A stretch of DNA of 64,000 nucleotides from Acuticoccus yangtzensis. GTDB taxonomy: Bacteria; Pseudomonadota; Alphaproteobacteria; Rhizobiales; Amorphaceae. Below, piece after piece: positions 43,777-53,846 of this stretch. Numbering within the stretch: position 1 is the stretch's first letter; each line of letters starts with the position of its first letter. The stretch covers positions 1,328,723-1,392,722 of the forward strand of contig NZ_MJUX01000001.1 of NCBI RefSeq assembly GCF_001927245.1, written 5' to 3'. The notes beneath the pieces were generated by a model, which was given only the letters and a program-made list of their open reading frames with translations, did not search any database and had not been told where the DNA came from. The translations under genes were made by a program, and so were the position numbers.

Positions 43777-46152
43777 TCAGCTCGACAGCGGCACGCGCGG
43801 GATGCCCGAGGAGCCGGAGCCGGTCAGTTCGCCGGCATCGTCGTCCTCTTCCGGCTCGTCGGCCGGGGCGTTGGGGTCGGCGATGGCTTCGAGGGCGAGC
43901 TTTTTCTTGCCGTCCTCGCCTTCCTCGACGGTCACCTTCACGGTGCCGCCCTTCTTCAGTTCGCCGAACAGGACGGCGTCAGCCAGCGGGCGCTTGATCT
44001 GCTCCTGGATGACGCGGCCGAGCGGGCGGGCGCCCATCTTCTCGTCGTAGCCTTCCTCGGCCAGAAGCGCGATCGCGTCTTCCGACAGCTCGAAGGTGAC
44101 GTTGCGGTCGGCGAGCTGGGCCTCCAGCTGCATGACGAACTTTTCGACCACGCGGTGCACCACGTCCTGCGGCAGCGGGCCGAAGGGGACGATGGCGTCG
44201 AGCCGGTTGCGGAACTCGGGGGTGAACAGGCGGTTGATCGCGTCCTGATCCTCACCCTCACGGCGCGAGCGGTTGAAGCCGATGGGAGCCTTGGCGAGAT
44301 CGGCGGCGCCCGCGTTCGTCGTCATGATGATGATGACGTTGCGGAAGTCGACCTTCTTGCCGTTGTGGTCCGTCAGCTTGCCGTGGTCCATCACCTGCAG
44401 GAGGATGTTAAAGAGGTCCGGGTGGGCCTTTTCGATCTCGTCCAGCAAGAGGACGCAGTGCGGATGCTGATCGACACCGTCGGTCAGGAGTCCGCCCTGG
44501 TCGAAGCCGACATAGCCCGGAGGCGCGCCGATGAGGCGGCTCACCGTGTGCCGCTCCATGTACTCCGACATGTCAAAGCGCAGGAGCTCGACGCCCATCA
44601 GCTCGGCGAGCTGGCGGGCCACCTCGGTCTTGCCGACGCCGGTGGGGCCGGAGAAGAGGTAGGAGCCGATCGGCTTGTTGGGCTCGCGCAGGCCGGCGCG
44701 GGCGAGCTTGATCGCCGACGACAGCGTCTCGATCGCGCTTTCCTGGCCGTAGACCACGCGCTTCAGGTTGGTCTCGATCGACTGGAGCACCTCCGCGTCG
44801 TCCTTGGAGACGGATTTGGGCGGAATGCGCGCCATCGTCGCGACGGTGGCTTCGATCTCCTTCACGTCGACCTGCTTACGGCGCTTGTTTTCGGCCAGCA
44901 GCATCTGCGAGGCGCCGGTTTCGTCGATCACGTCGATCGCCTTATCCGGCAGCTTGCGGTCGTTGATGTAGCGGTGCGACAGCTCGACCGCGGACTTGAT
45001 CGCCTCGTTGGTGAAGGTCAGGCCGTGGAACTCTTCGTAGCGCGGCTTGAGGCCCTTCAGGATCTCGATGGCGTCTTCGATGTTCGGCTCGGGCACGTCG
45101 ATCTTCTGGAAGCGGCGCACCAGGGCGCGGTCCTTCTCGAAGAACTGGCGATATTCCTTGTAGGTGGTCGAGCCGATGCACTTGATCGCGCCCGAGGACA
45201 GAGCGGGCTTCAGGAGGTTGGACGCGTCCATCGCGCCGCCCGACGTCGCCCCGGCACCGATGACGGTGTGGATCTCGTCGATGAACATGATGGCACCGGG
45301 ATAGTCCTCGATCTCCTTGACGACCTGCTTCAGCCGCTCCTCGAAGTCGCCGCGATAGCGGGTGCCGGCGAGGAGCGCGCCCATGTCGAGGGCGAAGATG
45401 GTCGACTCGGAGAGGACCTCGGGCACCTCACCGTCGATGATGCGCTTGGCGAGGCCTTCGGCGATCGCCGTCTTGCCGACGCCGGGGTCGCCGACGAAGA
45501 GCGGGTTGTTCTTCTGACGGCGGCACAAGACCTGGATGGTGCGGCGCACCTCCTGGTCACGCCCGATCAGCGGATCGACTTTGCCCTTGCGGGCCTTCTC
45601 GTTGAGATTGATGCAGTAGGCCTCGAGGGCGTCTGTCTTCCGCTTCGGGCCCGCAGCTTCGTCCTGCGGCATATCTTCTTCGGCCTCGCGGGTGCGTTCG
45701 GCCCCGGCGCCTGCGCGTTTTGCGATGCCGTGGCTGATATAATTGACAGCGTCGTAGCGCGTCATCTCCTGTTCCTGCAGGAAGTATGCCGCGTGGCTTT
45801 CGCGTTCGGCGAAGATCGCGACAAGGACATTGGCCCCCGTCACTTCCTCTCGGCCGGAAGACTGGACGTGAATCACTGCGCGCTGGATGACGCGCTGGAA
45901 GGAGGCCGTGGGTTTGCTATCGTCGTCACCATCGACGACCAGATTATCGAGCTCCGTGTCAATATATTCGGACAGGTCGCGGCGCAGGCGGTCGAGATCG
46001 ACGTTGCAGGCCTTCATGACGGAGGCCGCGTCTTGATCGTCCACCAGCGCAAGTAGGAGGTGTTCCAGGGTTGCGTATTCCTGGCGGCGTTCGTTGGCGG
46101 CGGCGAGCGCTTGGTGCAGGGCCTTTTCGAGGCTACGGGAGAATGACGGCAC
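43777..46152 (-). CDS. clpA: ClpA, ATPase subunit of the ClpAP protease
   Basis: 791 residues. An N-terminal Clp_N domain (1-145) binds ClpS. D1 has Walker A GDPGVGKT (221-228), D2 has GPTGVGKT (502-509), and no middle coiled coil separates them, unlike ClpB. The ClpP-docking loop IGF is at 624-626 ([12 protein letters not shown]). The C-terminal ~40 residues form an acidic/Ser-Gly tail. ClpA unfolds substrates and feeds them to ClpP. It follows clpS by 9 bp. Confidence 0.97.
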   Translation of the reverse strand: MPSFSRSLEKALHQALAAANERRQEYATLEHLLLALVDDQDAASVMKACNVDLDRLRRDLSEYIDTELDNLVVDGDDDSKPTASFQRVIQRAVIHVQSSGREEVTGANVLVAIFAERESHAAYFLQEQEMTRYDAVNYISHGIAKRAGAGAERTREAEEDMPQDEAAGPKRKTDALEAYCINLNEKARKGKVDPLIGRDQEVRRTIQVLCRRQKNNPLFVGDPGVGKTAIAEGLAKRIIDGEVPEVLSESTIFALDMGALLAGTRYRGDFEERLKQVVKEIEDYPGAIMFIDEIHTVIGAGATSGGAMDASNLLKPALSSGAIKCIGSTTYKEYRQFFEKDRALVRRFQKIDVPEPNIEDAIEILKGLKPRYEEFHGLTFTNEAIKSAVELSHRYINDRKLPDKAIDVIDETGASQMLLAENKRRKQVDVKEIEATVATMARIPPKSVSKDDAEVLQSIETNLKRVVYGQESAIETLSSAIKLARAGLREPNKPIGSYLFSGPTGVGKTEVARQLAELMGVELLRFDMSEYMERHTVSRLIGAPPGYVGFDQGGLLTDGVDQHPHCVLLLDEIEKAHPDLFNILLQVMDHGKLTDHNGKKVDFRNVIIIMTTNAGAADLAKAPIGFNRSRREGEDQDAINRLFTPEFRNRLDAIVPFGPLPQDVVHRVVEKFVMQLEAQLADRNVTFELSEDAIALLAEEGYDEKMGARPLGRVIQEQIKRPLADAVLFGELKKGGTVKVTVEEGEDGKKKLALEAIADPNAPADEPEEDDDAGELTGSGSSGIPRVPLSS

Positions 46153-46161
46153 GGTCGCTCC

Positions 46162-46512
46162 TCACTTCTTCTCCATCACACACTGGAGAGGATGCTGATG
46201 CTTTCGAGCAAAGTCCATCACCTGCGTCACCTTTGTTTCGGCCACCTCGTAGGTGTAAACGCCGCACTCGCCGACGCCGTGGTGATGAACATGCAACATA
46301 ACTCTGGTCGCTTCTTCCCGATTCTTTTGGAAAAAGCGTTCCAGAACGTGAACGACGAACTCCATCGGCGTGTAGTCGTCGTTTAAAAGAAGCACCCGGT
46401 ACATGTTCGGGCGCTTCGTCTTCGGCTTCGGCCGCGTGATGACCAGCGTGCCGGGATCGTTCCCGTCGCCATTGTCACCCCCAGTATCCCCGTCGTCCTT
46501 GTCCGAGGCCAT
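46162..46512 (-). CDS. clpS: ClpS, ClpAP adaptor for N-degron substrates
   Basis: 116 residues from the ATG at 46512; the family domain starts at [20 protein letters not shown] (~34). The substrate-pocket residues NDD-TPMEFV and [13 protein letters not shown] are present. ClpS delivers proteins with bulky hydrophobic N-termini to ClpA. The first ~30 residues are acidic and Gly/Asp-rich. No strong ribosome site precedes 46512, and in-frame ATGs further up (46587, 46620) are possible. Confidence 0.92.
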   Translation of the reverse strand: MASDKDDGDTGGDNGDGNDPGTLVITRPKPKTKRPNMYRVLLLNDDYTPMEFVVHVLERFFQKNREEATRVMLHVHHHGVGECGVYTYEVAETKVTQVMDFARKHQHPLQCVMEKK

Positions 46513-46788
46513 CCCCGTCGAAAGGAGGCTGGCGAGAGGCCAGACGGGGGCGAAGTCCGGCTCCGCAGACGTGAGCGGCCGTGCCGCCATCGCCTGCCCT
46601 GGTGCCGTTCGCTCCGGTCCCGTTCTCATAGTCGCCATCCTGAAACGTCGAAGAACATCGCGCAAGCCGGTCCCTTTCACTGATGCCGGCTCAGTCCAAC
46701 GGGGAAATCTGGCGTCTGACGATGATGGTAATCCCAACAGTGGCCAAGGCAAGAGGCCGACGCCGTTCCATCCCAAATGGGAATGCAA

Positions 46789-47856
46789 TCAGCGCCCGAC
46801 AAGCCGTCCGCCAGAGACGTGCCGCGGCGCATCGTCCCCGCGCACAGTGTCCCCGCGCACAGCATCCTCGTGTGCCGTGTCCGACAGAGTGCGATCCAGC
46901 GCGGCCAGCCAATCGGTGAGTGCCCACGTGAAGGACGGCGCACTCGCTCCGGCGCTGCCGAGCTCGATCACCCTCAGGACCGTATGACAATCGAAAACGC
47001 GCGAAAGGTCCACCGGCCGGCCGCCGCGCGCTACGTAAAGCCGCACGACACGCCGCGTCAGGTCGGGCGAGATGAAGGAGGGGTAGGAGAGGTCGCGGTG
47101 GCGCGGGCCGATCCCGGCATCGCCGAAATCGAACAGACCGGCGAGGCGCCCGGAGGCCGCGTCGAAAGCCATGTTCCAGCCGTGGGTGTCGAAATGGCCG
47201 AACACGGCGTGGTCGTCGGGCCCGGCTGCGACGCGGCCGAGAACGTCGGCCACGCGCGCCAGAAGCGGCGGGTCGAGGCGGCGGCGCACCGCGTCGAACA
47301 GCGCCTCCGCGGAGGGCCAGGGCGCGACAGGCGCGACCCCCGCCGCCGCGACGTCCGCCGGATCGGCCGCGTGAAGCGCGAGGTAGACCCCGGCGACGGC
47401 TCCCGCGAGGCGCTCCCTCTCGTCTTCGCCGAGCGCGTGGTAGCCGGCCGGATCCAGCATCGTCCCGGCGATGAGAGGGTGTTCGGAGAAGAGACGCGGG
47501 GTGCGGTGCAGGATCATGCGCGGCAGGGCGGGATGGTCCCCGCCCGCGAGCAGGCGCCGCGCGACGCCGAGGCGCACCGGCTCCCCCTCCAGCCGCGCCT
47601 CCGCCGCCGCGGTGCGAGGGAATTTGAACAACGACCCGCCCTGCTCGATGGCGAGGCAGTCCCACCCGGCCGCGTGGACGACCGCCGCCGCGCCGCGAAG
47701 GTCCGGCCGGGCGGTGAGGATTGCGGCCTCCGCGGCCGCCCGCTCGGCCGGGTCCGGCGCAGGCGGCGTGGTCCGGCCTGATTCGGCCGCGCGTGCCACC
47801 GAGCCGCGATCAGGCCCGGCCCCGCGCTCCACACGTTCATCCACAGGCGATGACAT
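46789..47856 (-). CDS. Aminoglycoside-phosphotransferase-like (APH/choline kinase fold) protein
   Basis: 355 residues from the ATG at 47856, with GAGGAG nine to ten bases upstream. The catalytic loop FGHFDTHGWNMAFD (~226-239) and metal loop GLFDFGDAGIGPRHRDLSY (~246-264) are those of the APH family. The natural substrate is unknown; resistance need not be implied. The C-terminus ends in a short internal repeat (EDAVRGD then DTVRGDD), encoded by a near-exact 15-bp duplication at about 46826-46858. Confidence 0.78.
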   Translation of the reverse strand: MSSPVDERVERGAGPDRGSVARAAESGRTTPPAPDPAERAAAEAAILTARPDLRGAAAVVHAAGWDCLAIEQGGSLFKFPRTAAAEARLEGEPVRLGVARRLLAGGDHPALPRMILHRTPRLFSEHPLIAGTMLDPAGYHALGEDERERLAGAVAGVYLALHAADPADVAAAGVAPVAPWPSAEALFDAVRRRLDPPLLARVADVLGRVAAGPDDHAVFGHFDTHGWNMAFDAASGRLAGLFDFGDAGIGPRHRDLSYPSFISPDLTRRVVRLYVARGGRPVDLSRVFDCHTVLRVIELGSAGASAPSFTWALTDWLAALDRTLSDTAHEDAVRGDTVRGDDAPRHVSGGRLVGR

Positions 47857-48084
47857 GTTGCAAAATCTCCTCAGTCGGGGCAAAAACGTGTGGACGGCGC
47901 CAATCGGCCCTTGGGCTGCGCTTGCTGCCCGGCAAGGCAGAATCCAGGCTTTGTTCGTATATCCGTATTAACCCTGTCGGTTGAGCGGCTCGTAACCCTT
48001 TGTCCCGTCCTATGCGGTGCGTGTTTGTCTCGTAACCGACCGGCTTTCATCGGATTTTCCGCTGCCGGAGCGCCGAAGGACCGT

Positions 48085-49857
48085 ATGCACGCCCAAAGCC
48101 CCCGTCACCGCAGCCCACTCGTGCTCTGGCTGACAAAAGCCCTTAGCGTCGCCTTCTTCCTGGCCGTAGCGGCCATGCCGGCGGCCGCGAACCCCAAATA
48201 TGCCGGGCTCGTGGTCGATGTGATCAGCGGCAAGGACCTCTACGCCGACAGCGCCGACGAGATGCGCTACCCGGCCTCCCTCACGAAGATCATGACGCTC
48301 TACGTCGTCTTCGAGGAGCTCGCGGCCGGACGGATCACCCTCGACACCAACTTCACGATGTCCGAGTACGCCGCATCGCGCCCGCCCTCGAAGATCGGCA
48401 TCCGTCCCGGCGGCACCATGGCGGTACGCGACGCCATCAAGGCGCTTGTCACCAAGTCCGCCAACGACGTCGCGGCGATGACGGCGGAGAACATTTCCGG
48501 CTCGGTCTCCGCCTTCACCGCGCGCATGACGAAGACGGCCCATCGCCTCGGCATGGCGCACACCACCTTCACCACCCCGTCCGGACTGCCCGACCCCGGC
48601 AACAAGACGACCGCGCGCGACATGGTCACGCTCGGCATCGCCATTCAGCGGGACTTCCCGCAATATTATGGCGTGTTCTCGACGCGGGTGTTCGAGTACG
48701 GCAAGCGCCGCTACGGCAACCACAACCGCCTGCTCGGCCGGGTCGAGGGCGTCGATGGCATCAAGACCGGCTACATCAACGCCTCCGGTTTCAACCTCGT
48801 CACCTCTGTACGGCGCGACGGGCGCCACCTCGTCGCCGTGGTGATGGGCGGCACCAGCGGCGCGGCGCGCGACAAGCACATGGCCGACCTCATCGCCCGC
48901 ACGCTGCCCAAGGCCAAGCGCGGTGAGCCGATGGTCTTCGCCGCCTGGAGCGACTTCGGCCCGCCGCCGATCCCGGTCGCGCGCCCGACCCTCGCCGTGC
49001 GCTTCGCCGCCCGGATCGAAAAGCGCGACGCGCCCGAGGGCGACCCGCTGCAGACCATCCTCGCCTTCGCCTCGCAGACCCGCGAGGCCGCCGGCATCAC
49101 CGCCCCCGCCAACGCGACCGACGCGCTCCACGCCGTCATCGCCAGCGCCGGCGAGGCGGCCGCGCCTTCCGCAGAGCCCCTCCCCTCCCCCGTCTCGATC
49201 CCGTCGCCGCGCAGTGTGGAAGCGGCACTCGAGAGCGGCAACGCCCGCGCGGGCGGTACGGCGGGCAACACCATCGAACTCGCCTCGGCGGATCCGGACG
49301 CGGTGACGCGCACGCTGAGCGAGCGAGGCGAGGCTCCCGTGTCGCGCTTCGGTGCCGTCTTCGGCGTCTTCGCCACGGGCACGACGGCGGCGAACGACAA
49401 CGCGCTCAGCGCCTTCGTGGAAGAGCGCATGGTGCCGGTGAGCGGGCTGACGGTGATCGCCATGGGTTCCGCACCCGTGACCACCGGCAAGCGCGCCCCG
49501 CGTGACCCCTCCTCGGCCAAGCACACGATGCGGCTGGCGCTTGCGGCTGTGGAGTCGGCTGCGGCCGCGGCGAAGGCCCCGGCGGCCGACGCGAAGGCTG
49601 CCGCCCCCGCCGAGAGCGGTTGGCAGATCCAGGTGGGCGCGGTTAAGAGCGAATCAGCGGCCGCCGCCATCCTCGACGAAGCGGCGCGGACCGTGCCAGC
49701 CATGGGCCAGCAGACCCGTGTTACTGTGACGGCGACCACCGCGAACGGCACGATCTATCGCGCACGGTTCGGCGGTTTCCGGTCTGAGGCCGACGCAATT
49801 GCGGCCTGCAAACTCTTCACTAACCACAACCGGCCATGCTGGGCGGTATCCATGTAA
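48085..49857 (+). CDS. D-alanyl-D-alanine carboxypeptidase (serine, DacA/PBP5-like) with SPOR domain
   Basis: 590 residues, ATG with AAGGA upstream. A signal peptide ends near 35 (AAA-NPKY). Active-site motifs are SLTK (S65, K68), SAN (125-127) and KTG (227-229), giving class C low-molecular-weight PBP activity, trimming D-Ala from stem peptides. A low-complexity Ala/Ser/Pro linker (~350-510) leads to a C-terminal SPOR domain (~513-590, GWQIQVGAVKSESAAAAIL), which binds denuded glycans at the septum. The PBP-plus-SPOR layout is typical of rhizobia. Confidence 0.93.
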   Translation: MHAQSPRHRSPLVLWLTKALSVAFFLAVAAMPAAANPKYAGLVVDVISGKDLYADSADEMRYPASLTKIMTLYVVFEELAAGRITLDTNFTMSEYAASRPPSKIGIRPGGTMAVRDAIKALVTKSANDVAAMTAENISGSVSAFTARMTKTAHRLGMAHTTFTTPSGLPDPGNKTTARDMVTLGIAIQRDFPQYYGVFSTRVFEYGKRRYGNHNRLLGRVEGVDGIKTGYINASGFNLVTSVRRDGRHLVAVVMGGTSGAARDKHMADLIARTLPKAKRGEPMVFAAWSDFGPPPIPVARPTLAVRFAARIEKRDAPEGDPLQTILAFASQTREAAGITAPANATDALHAVIASAGEAAAPSAEPLPSPVSIPSPRSVEAALESGNARAGGTAGNTIELASADPDAVTRTLSERGEAPVSRFGAVFGVFATGTTAANDNALSAFVEERMVPVSGLTVIAMGSAPVTTGKRAPRDPSSAKHTMRLALAAVESAAAAAKAPAADAKAAAPAESGWQIQVGAVKSESAAAAILDEAARTVPAMGQQTRVTVTATTANGTIYRARFGGFRSEADAIAACKLFTNHNRPCWAVSM

Positions 49858-49877
49858 CGCAGGGGGCGCACCCAATG

Positions 49878-49901
49878 ACTGGCGCGCCTCGGTGCGCCAG
49901 T
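49878..49901. terminator. Hairpin between convergent carboxypeptidase and J-domain genes
   Basis: ACTGGCGC (49878-49885) pairs with GCGCCAGT (49894-49901) around an 8-nt loop, 21 bp after the carboxypeptidase stop and 26 bp from the end of the opposite gene. There is no T run on either side; it probably serves both genes weakly. Confidence 0.45.
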
Positions 49902-49926
49902 TGTGAGTCGAGCGATGAGCGTTGTT

Positions 49927-50787
49927 TCAACGACGTCCGAGAAGGACGTCCCTGGCCTCGTTGAGCCTGGCGGCCAGGCCACTCGTTCCCCCGTGATCGG
50001 GGTGCATTTGCTTCATCAGGCGGCGATGGCTTGCGCGGACCTCGCCTTCGGACGCACCGGGACGAAGGCCGAGCACCTCGTAGGCCTCCTGCTCGGACAT
50101 GGAACCGCCGTGAAAGCGGCCCGCGCCTCCAGAGCCTTGCGCCCCCGAATCAGCGTGAACCTCAGCGCTCTCACGCCAAGCGGGGTCCAGGCGGTCGAGA
50201 TATGCCTCCACGAGGAGGCGTGAGTCGGCCTCACCGGCCCGCTCCATCTCGCGCCACAGCACGATCAGCTCGGACAGAATCATGCCCGAGAAGCGCCGGC
50301 CCTGAAAGCGGCCCTTGAGGACGGTGGCGTCCATATCCCCAGAATCGTGATCGAGCGTCGCCTCCAAGGAGGCGGTGCGCACGGTGGACCCGGTGCCGGC
50401 CGAGCGGCGGGTCCTGCGCGGCCCGTCGCCGAAGGGGCCGAACGGGCCGCCGCCGAATCCGCCCGCGCCGGGGAAGCCTCCGCCCGGGAACCCTCCTCCG
50501 AAGCCGCCGAACCCGCCGCCGGCGCCGCCCGAAAAGCCGCCTGGGAAATTGCCGGGGAAATTGCCGCCCGACATGCGGCCGAGACCGGCGCCGATGAGCG
50601 TGATGCCGAGCCCCACCCGGCCGCGCAGCAGCAGGAAGAGGCCGACCAGCACCAGCCCCGCGTTGCCGCCCTGCTTGACGCTTTCGGCCAGCTTTTGCGT
50701 GTTGGCGCCGGCGAACCACCGCACCGCCAGCACCATCGCCCCCAACAGGCCGAGGCCGACGAGAAGCGGCAGCAGAAGCAGAATCAT
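49927..50787 (-). CDS. Membrane-anchored J-domain protein (DnaJ/TIM14-like)
   Basis: 286 residues. Two hydrophobic segments (1-24 and ~43-68) anchor the protein. A Gly/Phe-rich region of GGF and FGG repeats follows (~72-122). The C-terminal 60 residues are a J domain: EAYEVLGLRPGASEGEVRASHRRLMKQMHPDHGG, with the HPD that stimulates DnaK. The layout matches alphaproteobacterial DjlC/TIM14-like proteins. It overlaps the VWA gene by four bases. Confidence 0.87.
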   Translation of the reverse strand: MILLLLPLLVGLGLLGAMVLAVRWFAGANTQKLAESVKQGGNAGLVLVGLFLLLRGRVGLGITLIGAGLGRMSGGNFPGNFPGGFSGGAGGGFGGFGGGFPGGGFPGAGGFGGGPFGPFGDGPRRTRRSAGTGSTVRTASLEATLDHDSGDMDATVLKGRFQGRRFSGMILSELIVLWREMERAGEADSRLLVEAYLDRLDPAWRESAEVHADSGAQGSGGAGRFHGGSMSEQEAYEVLGLRPGASEGEVRASHRRLMKQMHPDHGGTSGLAARLNEARDVLLGRR

Positions 50788-51536
50788 GAAAGCTTCTCCA
50801 GGAGGAGGCGGGCGCCCCCGTCCCCCTTCGCGCTGCGGTCCGACAGCGCCGTCACGCCGCCCGCCGCATAGACCGCCACCGCCTTCAGGAGCCGCGCGAG
50901 CTCGGCCCCGGATGCGCCGTCCAGCGTCAGATGCGCACCCTTGGAGAGCCGCGCCATCTCGGCGAAGGCACGCGTCGCCGCAGGGTCGCGCCGCTCCTGG
51001 AAGATGAAGATGGGCACCCGCAGCATGCCGAGCTGCCCTGCCCGCTCGCCGAGGAGGTCGATGTTCTCCTCCATCGCGTCACCGACATAGACGAGCGCCT
51101 GCACAGGTGACTTGCGCGTCTCGTCAAGGGCGCGGGCGAGCACCTTAGAGATCTGCGTTCGCCCGGCGCGGCAGTCGATCCGGCTCATCATGTCGCCGAG
51201 GCGCGCCCCGTCCGACAGCCACTTCGAGGCCCGGCACTCGCCGAACCCGCGAAAATAGACGAGCTGCATGTCCAGCCCGCCGACGGCGGCCGCCTCGGCG
51301 AACATCTCGCCCTGGATGTGGCTCGCCTTGTCCCAGGTGGGTTGCCGGCTCATCGTCGCGTCGAGCGCGAAGATCAGCCGGCCGCGCGCCCCGCCCGTCG
51401 CGGGCGCGGTCGCCTTGGCGCGCGCCAGGAAGGCGTCGATGTCGCTGCGGGTGGAGGACGGCGCGTCCGCGGGCGGGGTCGCGCCGGTCCGGCTCTCTCC
51501 CGCGCTGGCGGGCATATGGCGATCATTCTTGGACAC
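50784..51536 (-). CDS. VWA-domain protein
   Basis: 250 residues from a GTG at 51536; an ATG at 51515 is a close alternative and the start is unsure. The metal-ion-dependent adhesion site DATMS (IFALDATMSRQPTW, near 60) is intact, with the second motif near QISKVLARALDET and third near YVGDAMEE. The protein has no signal or membrane segment. It is coupled to the membrane J-domain gene (ATGA overlap), suggesting work in the same complex; the function is not known. Confidence 0.8.
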   Translation of the reverse strand: MSKNDRHMPASAGESRTGATPPADAPSSTRSDIDAFLARAKATAPATGGARGRLIFALDATMSRQPTWDKASHIQGEMFAEAAAVGGLDMQLVYFRGFGECRASKWLSDGARLGDMMSRIDCRAGRTQISKVLARALDETRKSPVQALVYVGDAMEENIDLLGERAGQLGMLRVPIFIFQERRDPAATRAFAEMARLSKGAHLTLDGASGAELARLLKAVAVYAAGGVTALSDRSAKGDGGARLLLEKLS

Positions 51537-51618
51537 GCCCTTAAGATAAGCGTTTCCCGCCCGCCTGCCAGCCGGGCCCGGCGGGCGCACCGTCGCGGGA
51601 GGACCGCGGACGGCGCCC

Positions 51619-52464
51619 TCAGCCGCCCGAGCGCAGTTTCTCCGTCCGCCGGCGCATCATTTCCATGAACGACAGAAGCAGGATGGACAGGCACACGAGA
51701 ATGGTGGCGAGCGCCAGAATAGTCGGGCTGATCTCCTCACGCAGCGAGCCGAACATCTGCACCGTCATCGGCACCTGGCGCGGCCCGGCGAGGAAGAGGA
51801 CGACGACCACCTCGTCGAGCGAGGTGATGAAGGCGAACAGCGCGCCCGCCACGATGCCGGGCGTCAGAAGCGGCAGGATCACCTTGAAGAAGGTCGTCGC
51901 CTGGTTCGCGCCCAGGGACTGCGAGGCGCGGATGAGTTGATTGTCGAAGCCCGACAGCGCCGCCGTGACGGTGATGACGACGAAGGGCGCGCCCAAGACC
52001 ACGTGGCTCATGATGATCGAGAAATAGGTCTGCGACAGGTTGAGCCGCGCGTAGAAGGCGAAGAGCGCCGCCGCGGTGATGATGAGCGGCACGATCATCG
52101 GCGAGATGAGGAAGGCGGTGATCAGTGCGCGCGCCGGCATCTCGCGCCGCGACAGGCCGAGCGCGGCCAAGGTGCCGAGGGCCGTCGCGATGATCGAGGA
52201 CACGATGGCGATGAAGAAGGAATTCTGGATCGACCGCGTCCACTCGCCCGAATTGAACAGGTTGTCGTACCAGCGCAGGGAGTAGCCGCTGGGGTCCAGC
52301 GACAACATTTCCTTGGTGAAGGTGAAGTAGGGCGTGGCGTTGAACGACAGCGGGATGATCACGATGATCGGCGCGATCAGAAAGAAGAAGATCAGCCCGC
52401 AGATCGTGAGATAGGTGATGCGCCAGGCGCGCTCGAGACCGGATTCGTAGACTGGACGTGCCAT
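51619..52464 (-). CDS. Polyamine-type ABC transporter permease (PotC-like)
   Basis: 281 residues with six membrane segments. The EAA loop (RASQSLGANQATTFFKVILP, ~181-200) that contacts the ATPase is clear. It forms the heterodimeric channel with the 428-residue permease encoded 4 bp upstream. The set is of the PotABCD/spermidine-putrescine type. Confidence 0.9.
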   Translation of the reverse strand: MARPVYESGLERAWRITYLTICGLIFFFLIAPIIVIIPLSFNATPYFTFTKEMLSLDPSGYSLRWYDNLFNSGEWTRSIQNSFFIAIVSSIIATALGTLAALGLSRREMPARALITAFLISPMIVPLIITAAALFAFYARLNLSQTYFSIIMSHVVLGAPFVVITVTAALSGFDNQLIRASQSLGANQATTFFKVILPLLTPGIVAGALFAFITSLDEVVVVLFLAGPRQVPMTVQMFGSLREEISPTILALATILVCLSILLLSFMEMMRRRTEKLRSGG

Positions 52465-52468
52465 CGGA

Positions 52469-53755
52469 TCACCCGAACTTCAGCCGGTCCACGCCCACCA
52501 GCTTGTTGAACAGCCAGTAGAGGACGAGGACGCCGACGAGGAGGATGGTGGCGAGCGCCAATGCCAGGCGAAGCTGGGCCAGCGAGCCGGTCATCCGGTC
52601 GGCAATGAGGTTGGAAATGAAGATGCCGGATTCGCCGCCGACCAGCGCCGGGGTAATATAATACCCGATCGCCAGGATGAAGACGAGGAGCACGCCCGCC
52701 GCGAGTCCCGGCACCGTCAGCGGCATGTAGACGGTGAGGTGGGCGCGCAGCGGCGTCGCGCCCATGGAGCGGGCGGCGCGCGTCAACGACGGCGGGATGG
52801 TCTTCATCACGGAATAGAGCGGCAGGATCATGAACGGCAGCAGGATGTGCGTCATCGCCACGATGGTGCCGATGCGGTTGTAGATCATGCGGATGCGGCC
52901 ATCTTCGTCGACGATGTGCAGGAGGACCAGCACGTCGTTGATGACGCCCTCCTGCTGGAGCAGCACGATCCACGCGGACGTGCGCACGAGAAGCGATGTC
53001 CAGAAGGGTAGAAGCACCAGGATCATCAAGAGGTTGGCGCGTGCGGGCGGCAGCGTCGCCAAAAGGTGGGCGACCGGATAGCCGAGCAGGATGGTGATGA
53101 TGGTGATGAGCCCGCTCATCCACGCCGTCTGCCAGAAGGTCTGCGTGTAGACCTGGAGATATTCGGGCCGGCGGACGATGTCGCCGTTCTCGTCATACTC
53201 GTAGTCGAGGGCGCGCAGATAGTAGGCCGGCGTCAGGGTCCGCGACTCGCGCTGGATGAGCTTCCAGAGGCGCGGATCGGCCCAGTCGTCATCGTCGGCC
53301 AGAAGCGCGTCCTTGTAGGGCGCCTGGAACTCGTCGGAGTCGCGCATCGCGCCCATCATGGTGGAGCGCACGCCGGCGAGTTCGGCGTTCAGGCGGGCAG
53401 CGACGCGGCCGATGGTGGAGCGGCCGCCGGCATTGAGGTCGGCCACCATCGCCGCATAGACGTCCTCGGACGGAAGGTCGGACCCGTCCCAGTCGGCGAT
53501 CGCGGCGGCGGTGTTGGGCAGATACTCGGCAACCTCCGGATTGGAGACCGAGCGGGTCATCATCTGCACGATGGGGATCGTGTAGGTGATGAGCAGGAAC
53601 GCGAACAGCGGCAGGACCAGAAGGAGCGCATTGCGCCGCGCCTTGGCGTTGGCCTTGCGAAGGGCCTGCTTCAGCGGCTTTCCGTCGGCGGTGGTCAGCG
53701 GCCCCGAGGGGTCCTGTGCCGCGACGGCGCCCGGTACGGCGGCAGCGTCGGTCAT
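52469..53755 (-). CDS. Polyamine-type ABC transporter permease (PotB-like)
   Basis: 428 residues, longer than the usual ~300. After the first membrane segment (~39-62) comes an extra periplasmic domain (~65-205) rich in acidic residues (DALLADDDDWADPRLW), before the remaining five segments. The EAA loop is TRAARSMGATPLRAHLTVYMPL (~328-349). This long form is known in alphaproteobacterial polyamine/opine-type systems. Confidence 0.9.
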   Translation of the reverse strand: MTDAAAVPGAVAAQDPSGPLTTADGKPLKQALRKANAKARRNALLLVLPLFAFLLITYTIPIVQMMTRSVSNPEVAEYLPNTAAAIADWDGSDLPSEDVYAAMVADLNAGGRSTIGRVAARLNAELAGVRSTMMGAMRDSDEFQAPYKDALLADDDDWADPRLWKLIQRESRTLTPAYYLRALDYEYDENGDIVRRPEYLQVYTQTFWQTAWMSGLITIITILLGYPVAHLLATLPPARANLLMILVLLPFWTSLLVRTSAWIVLLQQEGVINDVLVLLHIVDEDGRIRMIYNRIGTIVAMTHILLPFMILPLYSVMKTIPPSLTRAARSMGATPLRAHLTVYMPLTVPGLAAGVLLVFILAIGYYITPALVGGESGIFISNLIADRMTGSLAQLRLALALATILLVGVLVLYWLFNKLVGVDRLKFG

Positions 53756-53846
53756 ATGGTGTCCGGTGTTCGTGGAAAGGGTCGGGCGGCAATCCGGTCC
53801 GCCGCGAGGTGGCGGCGCCCCCTTGAGGCGCGCCGCCGGTCCGGCT

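Noticed and set aside
43591..46056. 821-codon open frame on the plus strand opposite clpA
   Set aside because: Mirror of the ClpA codon pattern in GC-rich DNA; composition is Val/Leu/Ala/Arg/Gly with no domain, and ClpA is certain.
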